Shown here piece after piece: positions 15,001-30,000 of a stretch of DNA of 64,000 nt. The DNA lies in the NCBI GenBank assembly GCA_024195265.1, contig JAJLRJ010000007.1, positions 7,991,558 through 8,055,557 of the forward strand, read 5' to 3'. The stretch is from Dendrophyllia cribrosa (Eukaryota; Cnidaria; Anthozoa; Scleractinia; Dendrophylliidae). The notes under the pieces are model-generated. The model searched no databases, was not told the DNA's origin, and was given only the letters and a program-made list of their open reading frames with translations. The position numbers and the translations under genes are program-made. Numbering within the stretch: the first letter of the stretch is position 1; the number at the start of each line of letters is the position of its first letter.

Positions 15001-18000
15001 ATCAGACATCGAAACGCAGATCGAGATATGAGATATGAAAGAATTTGACAACGTGGATCTTGAAAGTGTCATATTTCCATCTAATCCGATTGTAATTGGC
15101 ATATGATTGACAACTGAGTTGGCGGTCTAAGAGTGGGCGGAAGGACCTTTGGTTGACTTTGTTTACAGGCGTTACCTCGTCTCCCCGCAATTTTTTCGCT
15201 CGCTTTTCTTCGCGCCTTCCCCAACTATTCGCGCTTGCCCCACTATCTCAACGCCTGGAACAGGCTAGCACTTGATTGACTGACTCCATCCATGGTTCCT
15301 ACAGACTTTAGGACTTTTTATTCAAGGGCTCGCCTTTGCCAGGACTTATCAACAATATTCAAGGACTTGTTTACTTCAGGAACACACCTTATTATGTTGG
15401 ATTTCTACTTTTTTTTTTTGACAAACAGGTATTTGCAGGTGCTAAAAATGATCAATAATTATAGGCTCCTACGAGCCAACTTGTGAATACGAAACAACTT
15501 TTGAGCCCCTCCCTGTCCTACTATTTGCTCCACCGACACCCCCCCCCCCCCCCCCCACCCTCTGTGCCCAACTCCCCACCCCCCACCCCCATAAGAAAGG
15601 CAGGTAACCATTACCTATCGCATTCGAAATGGACAAAATATATGTGCAAGCCTTATGCACTGGTCAGCAGAATTACCAAGAAAACTTTACAGCTGATAGA
15701 TGGAAGGAAAGAAGGAGTAAATATTTGCATATTTGTCCCCATCTGCTATTGTAAATTGTTTAACACTTTAAGTTAAAAAACAGGATAACAGGTATTACTA
15801 AAGCCCTCCCACAGAAGGTCTGGTTTAAATTATACTTAGGTACCTTGAATAAGAATAGTTTAATTGTCCAGGTTTAAAAACATTGACTTTTCTTGACCTG
15901 TATTATGTGTTCAGTATACCTCTTCAACCATTTAATATCAAAATGAAGTTATTTTGCTGTAGTCTTAAGCATTCTAGGATGTTCCGATGGTATTCAAGCA
16001 CTTCTGAATGAAATTTAAGAACTTTTCCAGGACAAAATCATTTTCAAGGACATGGCCAGTGTGAACCATGTTCTCGTAAGTTCTTGTGGACCCTATACAT
16101 GCATTGAAGGTTGTGTTATGTGTACTAACCTGTGTTCCTTTTGGTCCTGTCAATCCATTAGGTCCTGGGTTACCAGGGGGTCCCTAAAAGCACAGGAAAT
16201 TGTTATTATTCACATCAATTCCCTTAGACTTTAAATCTGTTCCTGTGTCTTGATCTATGACCAACAAAGCACAATTTAAAACTTAAGCTTATTTTATTTA
16301 ATCAGCTGTCCACTTAGTTAACCCTTCCACTCCCAGAGTTACATGTAGTTATGGTTGGCCAAAACATCTAATGTAGTTGTAACTTAAATTCTGAGTCTGT
16401 CAACAAAATTCTATGGTGTGACCATTGAAACCTTTTCTGTCAGCAGTTCTTTTGCATGGTATCATAAGATTTGTTTTTCAATATTTTAGAAAATAAAACT
16501 TGGGATTTTTCTTGAATTTTAATTTTTGTAACCCTTGGGAGTTAAAGGGTTCACAGTTTACTTATTATTTGCGCCGGTACGGCAACGAGTTAAGGTTTGC
16601 CCTCCGTTTTTTCGTATCTACTTTTGTGCATTGTGTTAGATCTGGGTACGAGAATACGCATGCGTGCACTGCAAGAAAATTTTGAGGTGGGATTTGGTGT
16701 GATGCAAGCAGAAGCGAAACAAATTTGGGTTTTGTTGCTGTTTACTCGTTCCGGATACAGCAACAAGGTAAGGTTTGCCCACCGTTTTTCATTTTATTCT
16801 TCCTGTTTTTGTCTCTCATTTGTGCATCACATTAAATCTGGGTAGGAGAATATGCACGCATGCAAGCAGAAGCTATTCTAATTTTGGTTTTGTTAACTTG
16901 CCCATTGCTGTTTTACATCATATCCCCGCGAGTAAAGTACATTACTGGCACGAGTATAGGCTACGCATAGCCTCTTGTTATAACTGTTTTATTTGACAGC
17001 TAAAATGTTACACGCATCTTGGAAATTTCAATAGAACTGAAAATCACCTGAGGGCCAGTAGCTCCTGGTTTACCGTCAGCTCCTGGGTCGCCCTGAAATA
17101 AATAAAATACAAGCAGCTTTTTTGTTTGAAATTTTAGAAATTTTTAAAATGTTATTAGAACATGATAATGTAAATGAGAAATCATATGAAAGCTAGATGT
17201 ATTAACCAGCAAATTCCTCTCACAATGTTTATATATTATATTATACTGTACAAGGTGTTTCTATTTTACTTTTGAGTTAGTGGATGAAATCCTGAAGGGT
17301 GACCATTCAAATGAAAGCTATTGAGCAGCACTTTCCTGTGGTACTGTTTATTATGCTGTACAAGGTGGTTCTAACTTTTGAGTCTGTGGATGAAATCCTG
17401 AAGTGTGACCATTCAAATGAAAGCTATTGAGCAGCACTTTCCTGTGGTACTGTTTATTAGTTTGTTGTCTTGCACTTTATTGTTTCCTTTGTTTTACGAC
17501 ACTCGTGAGTTGGCAGGTTTTTACACCGAGGATGAGCCGTTTATTATGCTGTACAAGGTGGTTCTAACTTTTGAGTCTGTGGATGAAATCCTAAATTGTG
17601 ACCATTCAAATGAAAGCTAATGAGCAGTACTTTTCTGTGGTACTGTTTATTATACTTTACAAGGTGGTTCTCACTTTTGAGTCTGTGCATGAAATCCTTA
17701 AGTGTAACCATTCAAATGAAAGCTAATGAGCAGTAGTTCCTGCGGTACTGTTTATTATGCTGTACAACGTAGTTCTAACTTTTGAGTCTGTGGATGAAAT
17801 CCAAAAAATAACTTACAGTACAAGGCACAGTGAACAAAACATCATTTTGCTAATAATTACTTATTTCCAATAACTTTGTTATTATAAATTGCAGATTATA
17901 TAATTACCACCAATATACATGTACAACTAACTTGAATAAAAAGTTTGTACAGAGCAAAACAGAACATCTGAAGTAGTTTGGAAATAAATTTATTGCAGGA

Positions 18001-21000
18001 TTACAAGTACGGAAGTGGAATAATACAGTTCATCAATTATTCATTTGATGACAGGAGGTCCAGATATCAAAAATGCTATACAGTCAACTCTCTCGTTACG
18101 GACACCTCTATAAGACGGACATCTGGTGTTGGTCCCTCCGTTTTTCAGTCATTTTACTGTAACTGAACTCTCTATAAGACGGATGCGTCTCTAAGGTGGA
18201 CAACAGACACTTTGAAACCGTCAACGGACACTTACTGTAAGAAGTGCTTTTTTAATGAAAAATACTTCAAAACGGAAATGTAAGTGCTGAATATGACAAA
18301 CGAGTCCCCATTTCTAATGTTATTTTTGTTCAAGTTTGTAGGTTTTGCTTAGTAATACATAAACGACTTTAAACAGATTTACAACAGACGTACATGTATT
18401 CATTGTGCATAGGTTCAGCTTTATTATCTCAGAATTCCTGGTCTCACGGTATCTCGACTCTTTATAAGCCAGACACCTCTCTAAGACGGACAGTTGGGGC
18501 CAGTCCTGACGGTGTCTGTCTTAGAGAGAGTTGACTGTAATTGAAAGGGTGAGTGGAATAAAGCCCTAAGTGACTTCTGATCAACTGCTAGATTCTCCTT
18601 CCAGTTTGTATTGTATATACTCATGTAACAAAGGGAGAATTTGGCTATAGATCCGGAGTCACTTAGGGCCTTATTCCAAACATTATGTGGAATATCAGGC
18701 CCTAAGTGACTCCTGATCTGAAGCCAAATTCTCCCTTTGTTACATAAGCATATACAATACAAACTGGAAGGAGAATCTAGCAGTTGATCAGAAGTCACTT
18801 AGGGCTTTTAGCCATTATTTTCTCTCTTAAAGTACCCATAACCTAAAATTTTTTATTTTCTTATCTAAATCTACACGTCACATAATGAACATCTGCGAAA
18901 AAAACTTTTGATTTCAGCAAAACGTGAATTTTTTATGATTTTTAAAGTCTTCGAAATTTGCCGCCATTTTGGTCCACCATTCGCATTAGTCTCCTCTTGG
19001 TCCATCTCGGTTAGCAAAGGATCCGTGACGTAGATTAAGGAACACATAACTTCAAACAAAGGAACTTGTGACTTCAAACAAAGGAACTGTGACGTACATT
19101 AAGGAACAGGTGAGCCCATTGGCCATCTTAACAGCGGGACGGGTATAACACAAAAAAATAGGATTTTAAAGATTTGAAATATTCATAAAAAATTCACGCT
19201 TTGCTGAAATCAAAAAAATTTTTCGCAGATGTTTATTACATGACGTGTAGATTTAGATACGAAAATAAAAAATTTTAGGTTATGGGCACTAAGTTTATAA
19301 CCATTTTTTTTTTTCATCACTTTTGTGAATTTTTCTTCCTATGTCAAGGTGATAAAGAAAGCATAAAGGATTCGATGATCCTGCAGCCATACTTGTGAAA
19401 ACATTATAATTTTATATCAGCCTGAACACATTACCATCCCTTTAACCAGGTGGTTCTATCTGGTCTCCCTTTTCCAAAGAAAATAAACAAGAAAATATGA
19501 CCAGAATAAAAGACCAAAAATATTTTTTTTCTGGACCTTTTGAGCTCATTTTTTACTTTAGACCCTCATGTTACAAGCAAGTCTGATCAAGGGGGGTGAA
19601 TAGGGGTATGCAAATCCGCCGATTCGTGCTATTTTTTGGCCTGATCTGTCTATCTGACGTTATTTTCATTCAAATACGGATCCACGTTATTTTAAAACTT
19701 TCTGCAGTATAAACTTATATTCTGCACATGGGTATATATATATATATATATATATATTTGTTTTGTTTTTCTTGTGCAGTATTTTTACTCAAAGTTTTCT
19801 GCCTTTGCTGGTGAAACTAAAAAAAATAGTCGACAAAACACCAGCATAATGTCCAAAGCCGACCAAAAAATTAATGATCAGATCCACAATCCGAACTTCT
19901 AGATGGACAAAGTCCGAAATCCGGGCCAAAATTTTCGGCTGACCCGCAATCCACGGTAATTTTTAAATCCGCGAATCTGCTTAGTTTATTGCTAAAATCC
20001 GCAATCCATGCGCTTTTCAAGGCTAAATCCGCCAATCCGCGAACCTATTACCCCCTCCTGATCAACAAGTTTGGTATTGTGTATAGAATCTAGTATAGAG
20101 AATTTCTTTAAAGTCACACATAAACATACCGCAGGTCCAGTTTTGCCATCTCGTCCGGCTACACCTGGTTGGCCTGTAGGTCCCTATAATTTAAATAGAA
20201 AAAGTAATGTTGATGTCACTTAATTCTACAAAAAGGTTTGTTAAATCCTTACGTTACTTAGCCATAATACTCCCCAGTTTGAAAACAGTTGTAATGACCC
20301 CTCAACAAGATAAATTTTCTTGGTATGCAGGCATGTGGTACCATAATGTTCGTCTATCTGACAGATGATGACCATGACATTGCTGTTCCAGTAGTCGTGT
20401 TGACATGGTCAGCGTTTGATGATGATTCACTGGCAGCCCTGGATTTGCGAAGTTCCCAATTATGACTGTTTAGAACGCATTTTTCACCAAAACAAAAACG
20501 ATAACTTGAACCATTTGGGAAAACACAAAACTGTCTCGAGTTAACAAGGGGTAAATTTGAGTCAGTGATATGTTGGAGCAGTAGCCTGGGAGTTTGGTTT
20601 ATCAAGATTCTACTTTATTTCACTTCACTCAAGTCTATAGTTAAAACTGGTGTAACATGCATAATAACATGTATGGTAAAGTGATTCTTAACTCACTTTT
20701 AGAATAAGAAAAAAATTTACTATTTAAATGACAGCTCTTTGGCAGTACTTAATTCCTATGACTGTAAGTATTTTCAGTATTTATAATGATCCTACTTACA
20801 CTAAGGTACTTTAAAACAGTAATAGCAATTTCATTACCTTGGAACCTTGTCGTCCTGGCTGGCCACGGTCTCCAGCAGATCCCTAAGAGAAACAAGAAAT
20901 ACAATTGATTTTCTGATAATAAATTATGAAGACTACACCTTTATTCAATTAATGGTTGACAACAATCCATAAAAATAAATTAAATTTAAGATCAGTAACA

Positions 21001-24000
21001 GCGCAGCATTAACTATAAAATGATGTTTATAAATAACACACTCATCTGTTGATTTTGTCCTGGCTACAACAATGATAATTTTTTTTATACCATTTAATAA
21101 ATTACAAGTTTATATAGTGTAGAAAGCTGGTAAAGGAAATTTTAAATCAGCACTGTGCTCTAGCAGGTCCTGGGAAACTCAGGCTACTAATTTTTGTCTT
21201 CTTGCATAGTAAAGCTTAAGTGCTGGACACCAAAAATTTTACAGTTGGGAGCTTTTTGGTTCCCTGTGATTCTTCTAAGAGCACAGCCTTGCAAATGAAG
21301 AAGTATACTGAGAAACTAATGATTAATTTACCTTATCTCCCTTTGCTCCATTCTGCCCATTTTCTCCTGGGGATCCTGTTGCTCCCTAACAAGTAATAAT
21401 TCAGCTTAAGTAACACTCTTTTGTTACATGTATTATAAGATTATATAATTCAACACATTGATACACTGCCCAAGTAAATTATGGTCAAAAAGTTATGATA
21501 TACGTTATGTCTACATGACATATAACCAGTGATGGCGGTAAATTTCGCATTTTGAAGGAAAGTGAAAATGACTGCTGCCTGCAATTTCGTGTTTTTGGGC
21601 GAAAAAGTGCGTGAACTATTAGTTAAAAAAGTCAGTCAGCCAAAATATCTTTAGAGACATCAATAATCGGGATAATTTTCTTCCTTTTGAAAATTTTCCC
21701 CTTCTCTCGCATTAATTTCCTTTATTCGAAAGAAATTTTCCATCCAATTCACATTAATTTAAGTCGCGTTAATTTCAAAGACCTTAATTTACAGGAGCGT
21801 TAATTTCCTATAATAAGGTATATGCTTTATATAGTGATGGGCACATAGCTATCCAACTAGTTCACAGGTATGCTACTCACATAAGGAACAAATGTCTACA
21901 ATTTATACGTAACACTGACAATAAAAATCCCAAATGACAGGATTGAGGCAGCCCAGTTTGGCTATTTAGTTTTATAAGCATGGCCGTCCAAGGAGTTGCA
22001 ATGGGTTTCCATGCTCTAAACACTCGGAAATGCTGCCTACAATTGAGATGGATCCCTTACATTTTGGTAAAAAAAAAATAGCAAAACTTCATACCTTTCG
22101 GCCTGGTGTTCCATCAGCTCCTGGAGGACCACGGCGTCCAGCAGGGCCCTGAAAACATATTTTATTTAGATGTGCCAAATACATTTTTATGGTGAATGAA
22201 ACCAAAGAACACTACATAAGATTAGAAGGCATTAATAAAGGACAACATACTTTGCAATAATACCTTTCCTTTACCTTGGAAAAAGGTGAAAAGGAAAGTC
22301 TCTGTCATGTAACCACATCCCTCATCCAACCTCAAATTTAGTCATTTTGTTAAAGGTTGTTGTAGACCCAGAGAACAGCAAGGAAAAGTACCAAAGTGTA
22401 TATTAAGGATAATGCAGAGTCATTTGGTGGTTTTATACACTAGGTCTTCTTGTAGTACATCTTAAACGTTTTTCAAAGTGACACCCCTGCTAAAATTTTG
22501 CCTTATGAATTTATTCATGACCAGGTATCTCCCGCAACATTAACTGTACCTAAACAGTACATGGGTTTGCCTTAACAGTGCTTTCAAATGTTTTTTTTTT
22601 CAGTAGTCAGTGAAAACAAAAACGGCTCACGGAATTTTTAGACTGAAATCTAATACAGAAAACATAATCTGAGCCGTCCCTAAATCTGTGAATCATGCCT
22701 AAAGTGTGCACAAACTGTGTGTAGAGTGTGTGTAAATCGTGCATAAATTGTGCCTTAAGTGTGCATAAATCATGCCTTTCTGATTTCCATGCGTGCTTAT
22801 GCACAAATATCAAGCATGAATTGAAACAATGATAACATGTGTATGCATGATGTTACAGCCATGATCACCAGTACCATGCACCAGGCCACCACAACAGTGA
22901 CAGCAGAGAAAATAGCACAAAACAATAAGGGTGTTTTTCTTACAAAACAACAGGTTAAATGAACAAAAAACAATGCCTCTGCACATGCATTTTACATTTT
23001 GGTACATTTCTTTGCCGTTCCCTGCAAAACAACAATGTCAAATGATCAAATTATAGGTTTTATGGAAAACGTTAACATACAACGGTCAATTTATTTTCCT
23101 TTCTCTATTTGAACTTAAAAGCCATTCTTAAAAATTCAGCTCCTGAAAAATCCACTCACATTTAACAATAAACAAATTGGAAGAACTGCAAAGTTGATTG
23201 AAAAAGTAAACTTATTTTTCAAGTGACGTTTCCCTTGGCATTGCCATCATCACGGCTAAGCTTCCATCTTGTTGCCATCGCCCTCACGGCTGCATAAATA
23301 CCAACACAATGTACTTACCTGAGGTCCTACGGAACCAGCAGGTCCTGGAGGGCCATCTGCTCCAGTAGTACCCTAAACAGCAAAGTAACATATTTTCTGT
23401 TATTGTACTAGAAGTAATTACAGTGAGTCTCCTTACTAGGTACCTCGTTGTGACATGGCATTGGCATTTCAGGCATGTTTCTGGTTCTTTCTTAATTTAG
23501 GGCCAGCTTGTAGTTGTGGAACGTTGTACGTTGTCGAACGAGCTGTCAGAGCACGAGGCAGCAAAAAAAGTGTGCACGCAGGTCAAAACACGCGCTAAGC
23601 ATGCGGGATACTATTGTGACGTTCCAAGATGGCGCAGATTTGGTACCGACACTTTTCTCGATTAGTCCCGCCTAGCCAACAAGATTAATAACAAAATTTT
23701 TTATTGTGATTGCATGGTCATCCATTCCCCTTTTCCTTTCCTAATCATACTATTAAAATTTTCTTAAATTTTATTGGTTCATTTTCCTCTAATTTATGCA
23801 AAGTTATAATCGGACAATGTAATTGGACAATTTGTTGTATTCGGAAAATGTAATCAGACAGTTTCATGAGACAATCACATTTAAAGTTTAAGGCTAAATG
23901 TACCAATCACATTGTTTAAAACAATCACTATGGCAATAGCAAACTTGTAATCAGTTAGTGCCAGTCTTGCAATGATGAAATTGTATTAACACTAGCCTAT

Positions 24001-27000
24001 TGATTGATAAAAAGCCTTTCTTGTTAATCTCTTGAATTTATTTTTATTTTTTCTATTTGTTAATTTGTTCTCGGAAATTGTAATGTTTATGATAAATATA
24101 ATACTGATAATAGGACATTGTGTCATCCAATTCTGTCTGTTATAATATTTGTGATTAACAAATCAAACTTCTGCTTCGCTGTGGTCCGAGTTTGTTTATC
24201 ACTCCTATGATTACAGACCAAATTGGACTCCACTCAGCCATATTACCATTATTAACCCTTTAAGCCTTTAGAGTGATCAGCATCAAATTTTTTCTTGTAA
24301 TATCATTTATTTAATGCCTTTTCAATCAAAAAGGTCATGAGAATTAAGGACATGATCACACAAGATGAATTCTCTTGATATCCAAACAATTTCTCCCCAC
24401 TACTTCTATAGGAAATGTATAGGGACAAGAAATGAGAATTTTAATTTTGATATTAGGGCTTTTAAGGTTAATATTGGTGCACAGTCACATGGGTGTCCAA
24501 TTAGAGCTATCTAATTACATCTTTTCATAATAGCAGTACAAATGTGGTACATTTACTTAATTTTGCTTCAATTAAGTTCGCTTTTCACTTTTCAGTCCTT
24601 AACCATAACACAATTTCTTATTTACTTTAAGAAAATCTTAGACCCTGTCCACACTATGCTGAAATTAAATTTGAAAACGCAACTTTATGCTTACAGTTAG
24701 GCCTACCGTGCATACTAATCCGCAGCCTACCGTGCACACTAATCCGGATAAATTGTCCCCCGAAAACACTTTTCAAAGTGGATAAATTTGAAAATGCTGG
24801 CTTTGTGTTTTAGTGTGGGCAGAGAACATTTTGAAAACGGAACCTTTCGAAAACGCTCTCCAGAGTGGATGAAGTTGAAAACTCAGGCTAGGCGTTTCAG
24901 TGTGGACGGAAAACGTTCGTTGTGTTTTTAAAGTAAAAACGTTGTTTTCAAATTTATCTGGCATAATGTGGATGAGGCCTCAAGTGAAAAACACACAGAC
25001 TACCTGTGTTCCTGTTGAATGCTTGACCAACACCTTCCCACCCTATGCAGGGCTCGAAATTGCGCCCGTGTCGGGCGCATTTGCGACTAAAATTTTGCTT
25101 TTGCGACTAAAATCTGTCTATTAGTCGCGATTTTGCAACTGTTTTACGGCCTAGTTAGTTCGTAGTTGCTATAGCAACTACGAAGTTTAGAGGGCACTCG
25201 AGAGAGCGGTCGGCTGTTCATGTAAGCGAAATAGTATATCTTGAGCCCAACGTGTCTTTGTATTGTTATCTGTTGGACACAATATTTTAGCTTACTTGAA
25301 CAAGCTATCATCGTCACTTCCGCCGTATGCGTAAAGTTCCGGTGTATGTGTAAACTTTTTTTAGAGCGTGAAGTGGTGTACGTTCGAGGTAGGTTTTTGA
25401 GAAGTTTTCTCACAGTTTGGCGCTGTTTCTTCGGTAAAAAACTTTCAAACTGTTACGACAGAATATTATTTCTCAGCCTTGTTGGAAAGCAAACATGATT
25501 ATTGCCTCGCTATTTCTTCGAGGACTGCTTTGGTAAAAATTTATACGGCAACAAAGCAGGGAATTGTTGGCTGATTACTGTAACACTGTAGTACGTGACT
25601 GTGGATACAAGATATGATGAGACATTCCGACGTGTGATAAAAGAGATAAAGGAAAATTTCTTTGTGGACCTTGCTGCAATTGAAGGCAAAGAATTTTCGT
25701 TTTGATGTGTTTGTCGAAACATTCAACTACTTTTTGGTCTGACAATCCCCCAATTAAATTGCCAGACTGCGTGTCGCCAAATGCTTATTCTTTGTCTTCT
25801 TTTATATAAACATCTGGCGACACGCAGTCTGGCGAACAGAAAAGATGATTTTGAGATTGTTTCTGTTTTATATTACATGTAATAAACAAAAATCCACTGT
25901 GATGTCCACTGCAGTTTGCTCCCGATTTCTCAACTCAACAACAGTAACAGCGAAGACAAAATAGCACTACTTTCTGAGAAACAACTGCGAACTATCCGTA
26001 CGGATCCGCTCGTTAATAAAGGAATTATATTCAACAGTCTTGTGTTTTATTTGTAACTGGTAGTTGTATTTTTATCCGAACAATCCTGCGAAATTCATGT
26101 TGAATGTTGCGTGACTTAATCGTTGATTTTATGCTCCATTAATGCGGTTTTCAAGAAGTATATCACGGGTGCACTTTTTCAGACTTTCTCAGAAATTTCT
26201 TGTCCCTCATTTTCGGTTCCAACAGTAGTATTTAGTTGTTTTTTTTGCGACTAAAATTTTCGCTAAATTTTAGGAATTACTCGCAAATTGCGATTGAGAA
26301 TTTTTTTTAATTTCGAGCCCTGCTATGTATTCCTTATTGCCAGGTACTTGCCACTCACAGGGTTCCCATAGATACCCACTGGGTTCTGCTTGAATGTCAC
26401 ATGGCTCCACCAATTTGCAAGCTAATCTTTTGGCAATAAGTTTAACCCTCGAAAGGAACCATGATCATTTTTGTCCCTAGACTACCCCCCCCCCCCCCCC
26501 AGATATCAATTTGAAGATTGAGTATTATAGTATTGGAGTACAGTCATCTTACCCGTTTTCCGCTGCGTCCTCTTGGTCCTGTGGTGCCTGGTGGTCCGTG
26601 TGACCCCTACAACATATAATAAAAAATCATAACAATTAATTCATCACTAGTAGTAATTAATCAAGGATTAGTAAAACTGCATTCCCCCACTGAAAAATCT
26701 TCAGGGGGGGGGGGGGGGAACTAAACTGGTATTGTTACATAACCCAAAATTGTCAAATCAGTCCCACTAGCATGAGAGAAGGAATTAAATTAGTATGTGT
26801 CTCCTCCGTCGAATGCAATAACCCTGGCTATATAGTTAAAATCAGCAGCAGTGATTCAGCCATATGTGTATCTGTGAGCCTTCAATTTAGTTTACATACA
26901 TGTAAGTAAATTCACCCATGCCTTCCAATTTTATAGAAAGACAGGTTCTCAATCAATCAATCAATCACTTAACTTTATTTTAACACGGTAAAACGGCTCA

Positions 27001-30000
27001 GTAAAACTGTTTTTCAGACATGCCGTGCACTTAAAGTGCCACTATGATCAAAAATATACATTTTCTGTTCTCTTCATATTTTAAAAATATAAGTACTCGT
27101 TACTTACCTTGCGAAGTTTCAAGTTAAAACTCGTACGTGAAGTGCCATTATTTTAACCCTACATTTCGAATTCGGCTTGCCGCCATTACTCAATTCAAAA
27201 ATGACCGGGACCGAATCCTGAGAGTTGGATCGAGTTGGATTTTGTGACGTCAATGACTCAACACGTGCCTTTTGGCTTTGTTGTCTGTCTCCCGGAGGGA
27301 AACGCGTTGAGTCATTGACGTCACAAATCAAGTCACATGTACCAGATCGCAAACTAGTAGAACGTGGGCTCAGATTTATGAACAGAGTAATGGCGGACGG
27401 ATTTTACGTGATTTTCGTAGGTTTTAGGCCAGCTATTTCTGGGCTGTGTAAGAATATATCAACCAAATTTATTTATTTATTTATTTTTTTTCTTTTCAAC
27501 CTAATTTATAGCAATTCGCATTTGTCTAAACCTATTAGATACATTTGCGTTAAAAAGCGCGGAAAAGAAATACAAAAATTTTCGTCGTAGTGGCACTTTA
27601 AATATAATCTAATCTAAATAACAAAAAATATATATTATATTATATATACATACAGGGTGTCCCAAAAGTTCGTTCCTCTGATTTATATTAAAATAACTTT
27701 TGATTCACAAGCGATATATGCATAAAAATACCAGCAGTTCTTAACTGTTATGTACACTATTTCCATACGTAGTTTCAGTAGCCTGAGTGGCCTCCATGAT
27801 TTTCTATCACATTTCCTAGCCGCTCCGGCATGGAGTGTGATAATTTCTGAAGCGTGGAAAACGGGACATTTGCCCTTGCTAGTTTGAGTCGCAGTTTCAG
27901 TTCCTTCATAGCCTTCGGGATTTGTTGAACAAAAAGACCAGAAGATCTAAGTATAGATGTTTCTGTTCGTAAATAGGAGATTTTTTTTGGGCTTTGAGAA
28001 GATTAATTTTATAAGCCGCTCAGCAAAACACTGGCTGTGAAATGCCGTAAAATCGCGGCAAATTTTCGCGCGCGTGATTTATATTCTCACATTTTTACGG
28101 GAAAATGAAAAAAAAGGCCTGCTGTATTTAACCCCGTAAGTAATAAGGACATTAAACTAGATTGTTTTTGTGAAAGGTTTTATTAAAAGGCTCTAACATG
28201 TGTCAATACAGATTAAAATACAGGCCTGTAAAGAAGAGGAACGAACTTTTGGGACACCCTGTATATAATTATAGTGGCAAAAAAAAACTGATATACTGTA
28301 CTAGTGTAAAGAATACTGATAAGATTAATAAAAACACTAACTTACATCATAATATCCTATTTACCCCATAAAAATGGCTAAGACTGTGTAATGAGCAGGT
28401 GCTAACCACAGTCTATTGAAGTTACTTCGTGTGTTGTATCAGATTTACAATCACAGGCCAAAGGCTCCAGGCTAGTGCTGTGATAAATCACCCCAAATTG
28501 TACGAAAACTGTTGATGAGTGTCTCTAGTCATAGACAGACTGGGTCTGAATGGATACTTATTGCAACACGAAGTTTGAACATTTTCATCTCCAAAATGAA
28601 CAAGACCAGACCATAATTTGTTCCTCTTTCAAGATTTGGTGTTTTAGCGTTATTCTGTAAATAAGTAAAGGTATTGTAACATGGCTTGGACCAAAAAAGG
28701 TCAGAATTCTTAAGGGAGCAGTTGTCAGTTGGAACTTCATCCTGTTACCATCTCTTGTCACACATTCATGCTATGTATAGTTTTTGTTTTTGATGTCAGT
28801 AATGTTAACCAATGATGTCAGTAATGTAATCAAACACAATAGAGCAAACTAATTAACAACTGATGTACAGCAGTCAAGGGAAAACAGAATTCAGTTTGAG
28901 ATATTGAATAATTTCAATAGAGAGTAAAATTACTGTACAAGACTGAAGAGAGAAGCTTTCAGTTTGATTATCATCAATTTTTAACCACATTCAGTATTTC
29001 ATTTTAATGGTTTGACTGAAAGAATAAGTGATTTTCAGGATGGCGTCACTTTCCTACAACAACCAGAATTCATATTGTTTTTTCTTTGTTATTTACGGTA
29101 CATTTTGCAACCCAGGTGGAGCTTTAAATAACACAGGGCTAATTAACATGAGAAAACAAAAAACAACAGAAGAATTCTGGTGGCTGTTAGAGTAAACAAT
29201 GCCAACGTGAAAATGGCCTATTGTAGACTTGGGTCACATACCTGAGCTCCTTTCTCTCCCTTCTGTCCCTGTAATCCAGGCAGACCAGTTCGACCCTAAT
29301 GAAGTGCAACACCAAGTCTTAGTTTAACAGTGCAAAAACCAACAAAAGCAAACAGCGCAAACCCAGAAATAGAGATGCCAGTCCATGCCCAATGCATTAG
29401 CATTAGACTGACCCAAGCTAATCAACACTTTACTTGTGCTTACACCAATGCAGCATTCGCGCAATATTTATATAATTTCCAGATTTGATAAATAATTAAT
29501 TCTCCAATGCCAAGACGAAAAATGTGCTTGTTTACCAAAATGTGGATTAAAGGCACGAAAAGGAATCATAAAACGTGACTCAAAATGTAGTGATCGTGTG
29601 TCTCGTGAATGATCTTCATTCTTGTCAAACTTCTCAAGTATATATATATACACACGCCACTCACATGAACGAGAAGTTTCACCGAATATCCAAAAAACAA
29701 GATATGTTTGTAATTATTATTGATCAGAAATAAACCATATCGGAACGCTAAAAACATCTCAAGTGCTGTCTACTTGTTTGCTTGCTCGTTAAACGGTTAA
29801 ACGTTTGGATTAAACAACTTTTCAAACGCTTTTGTAAACACCTTTGAAGGGAAATTTGAACGCTTTTTACTGGCGCTTTTAACGGCGTGCGAAAACGTTT
29901 CAAACAACTTTTTTAACGCTTTAACCGGCTTGGCTGTAAATTCTAACAGATGTTCTAACGCTTCTAACGATTTTCTAAACCGTTTTAACGGTAAACAAAC

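Larger units (their letters stand above)
14203..15267. mobile_element. Long-TIR element, 9-bp TSD GCACTTGAT, with gene fragments
   Basis: Inverted ends of about 100 bp start TAGCCTGTTCCAGGCGTT. Perfect 9-bp duplications GCACTTGAT lie at 14194-14202 and 15268-15276. Long TIRs plus 9-bp duplications resemble Mutator-like elements. Inside are two convergent, truncated coding pieces meeting near 14710: a RecQ-like N-terminus on plus and a Cys-containing reading frame on minus. It looks like an internal-deletion derivative of a larger two-gene element, or a gene-capturing (Pack-MULE-like) element. Confidence 0.85.

Noticed and set aside
20354..20605. 83-residue minus ORF
   Set aside because: No family resemblance, no splice context and no neighbouring element; probably chance.
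25004..25042. A 39-bp minus-strand segment bounded by tatgcag/gtagtctg that looks like a collagen exon ending GTQ
   Set aside because: It reads GGKVLVKHSTGTQ, which breaks the Gly-X-Y pattern, and the exon map is complete without it. Its acceptor is the end of the inserted MITE.
27225..27590. 121-residue plus ORF
   Set aside because: It lies across the palindromic arms of a TTAA element, ends in low-complexity sequence and has no recognisable domain.
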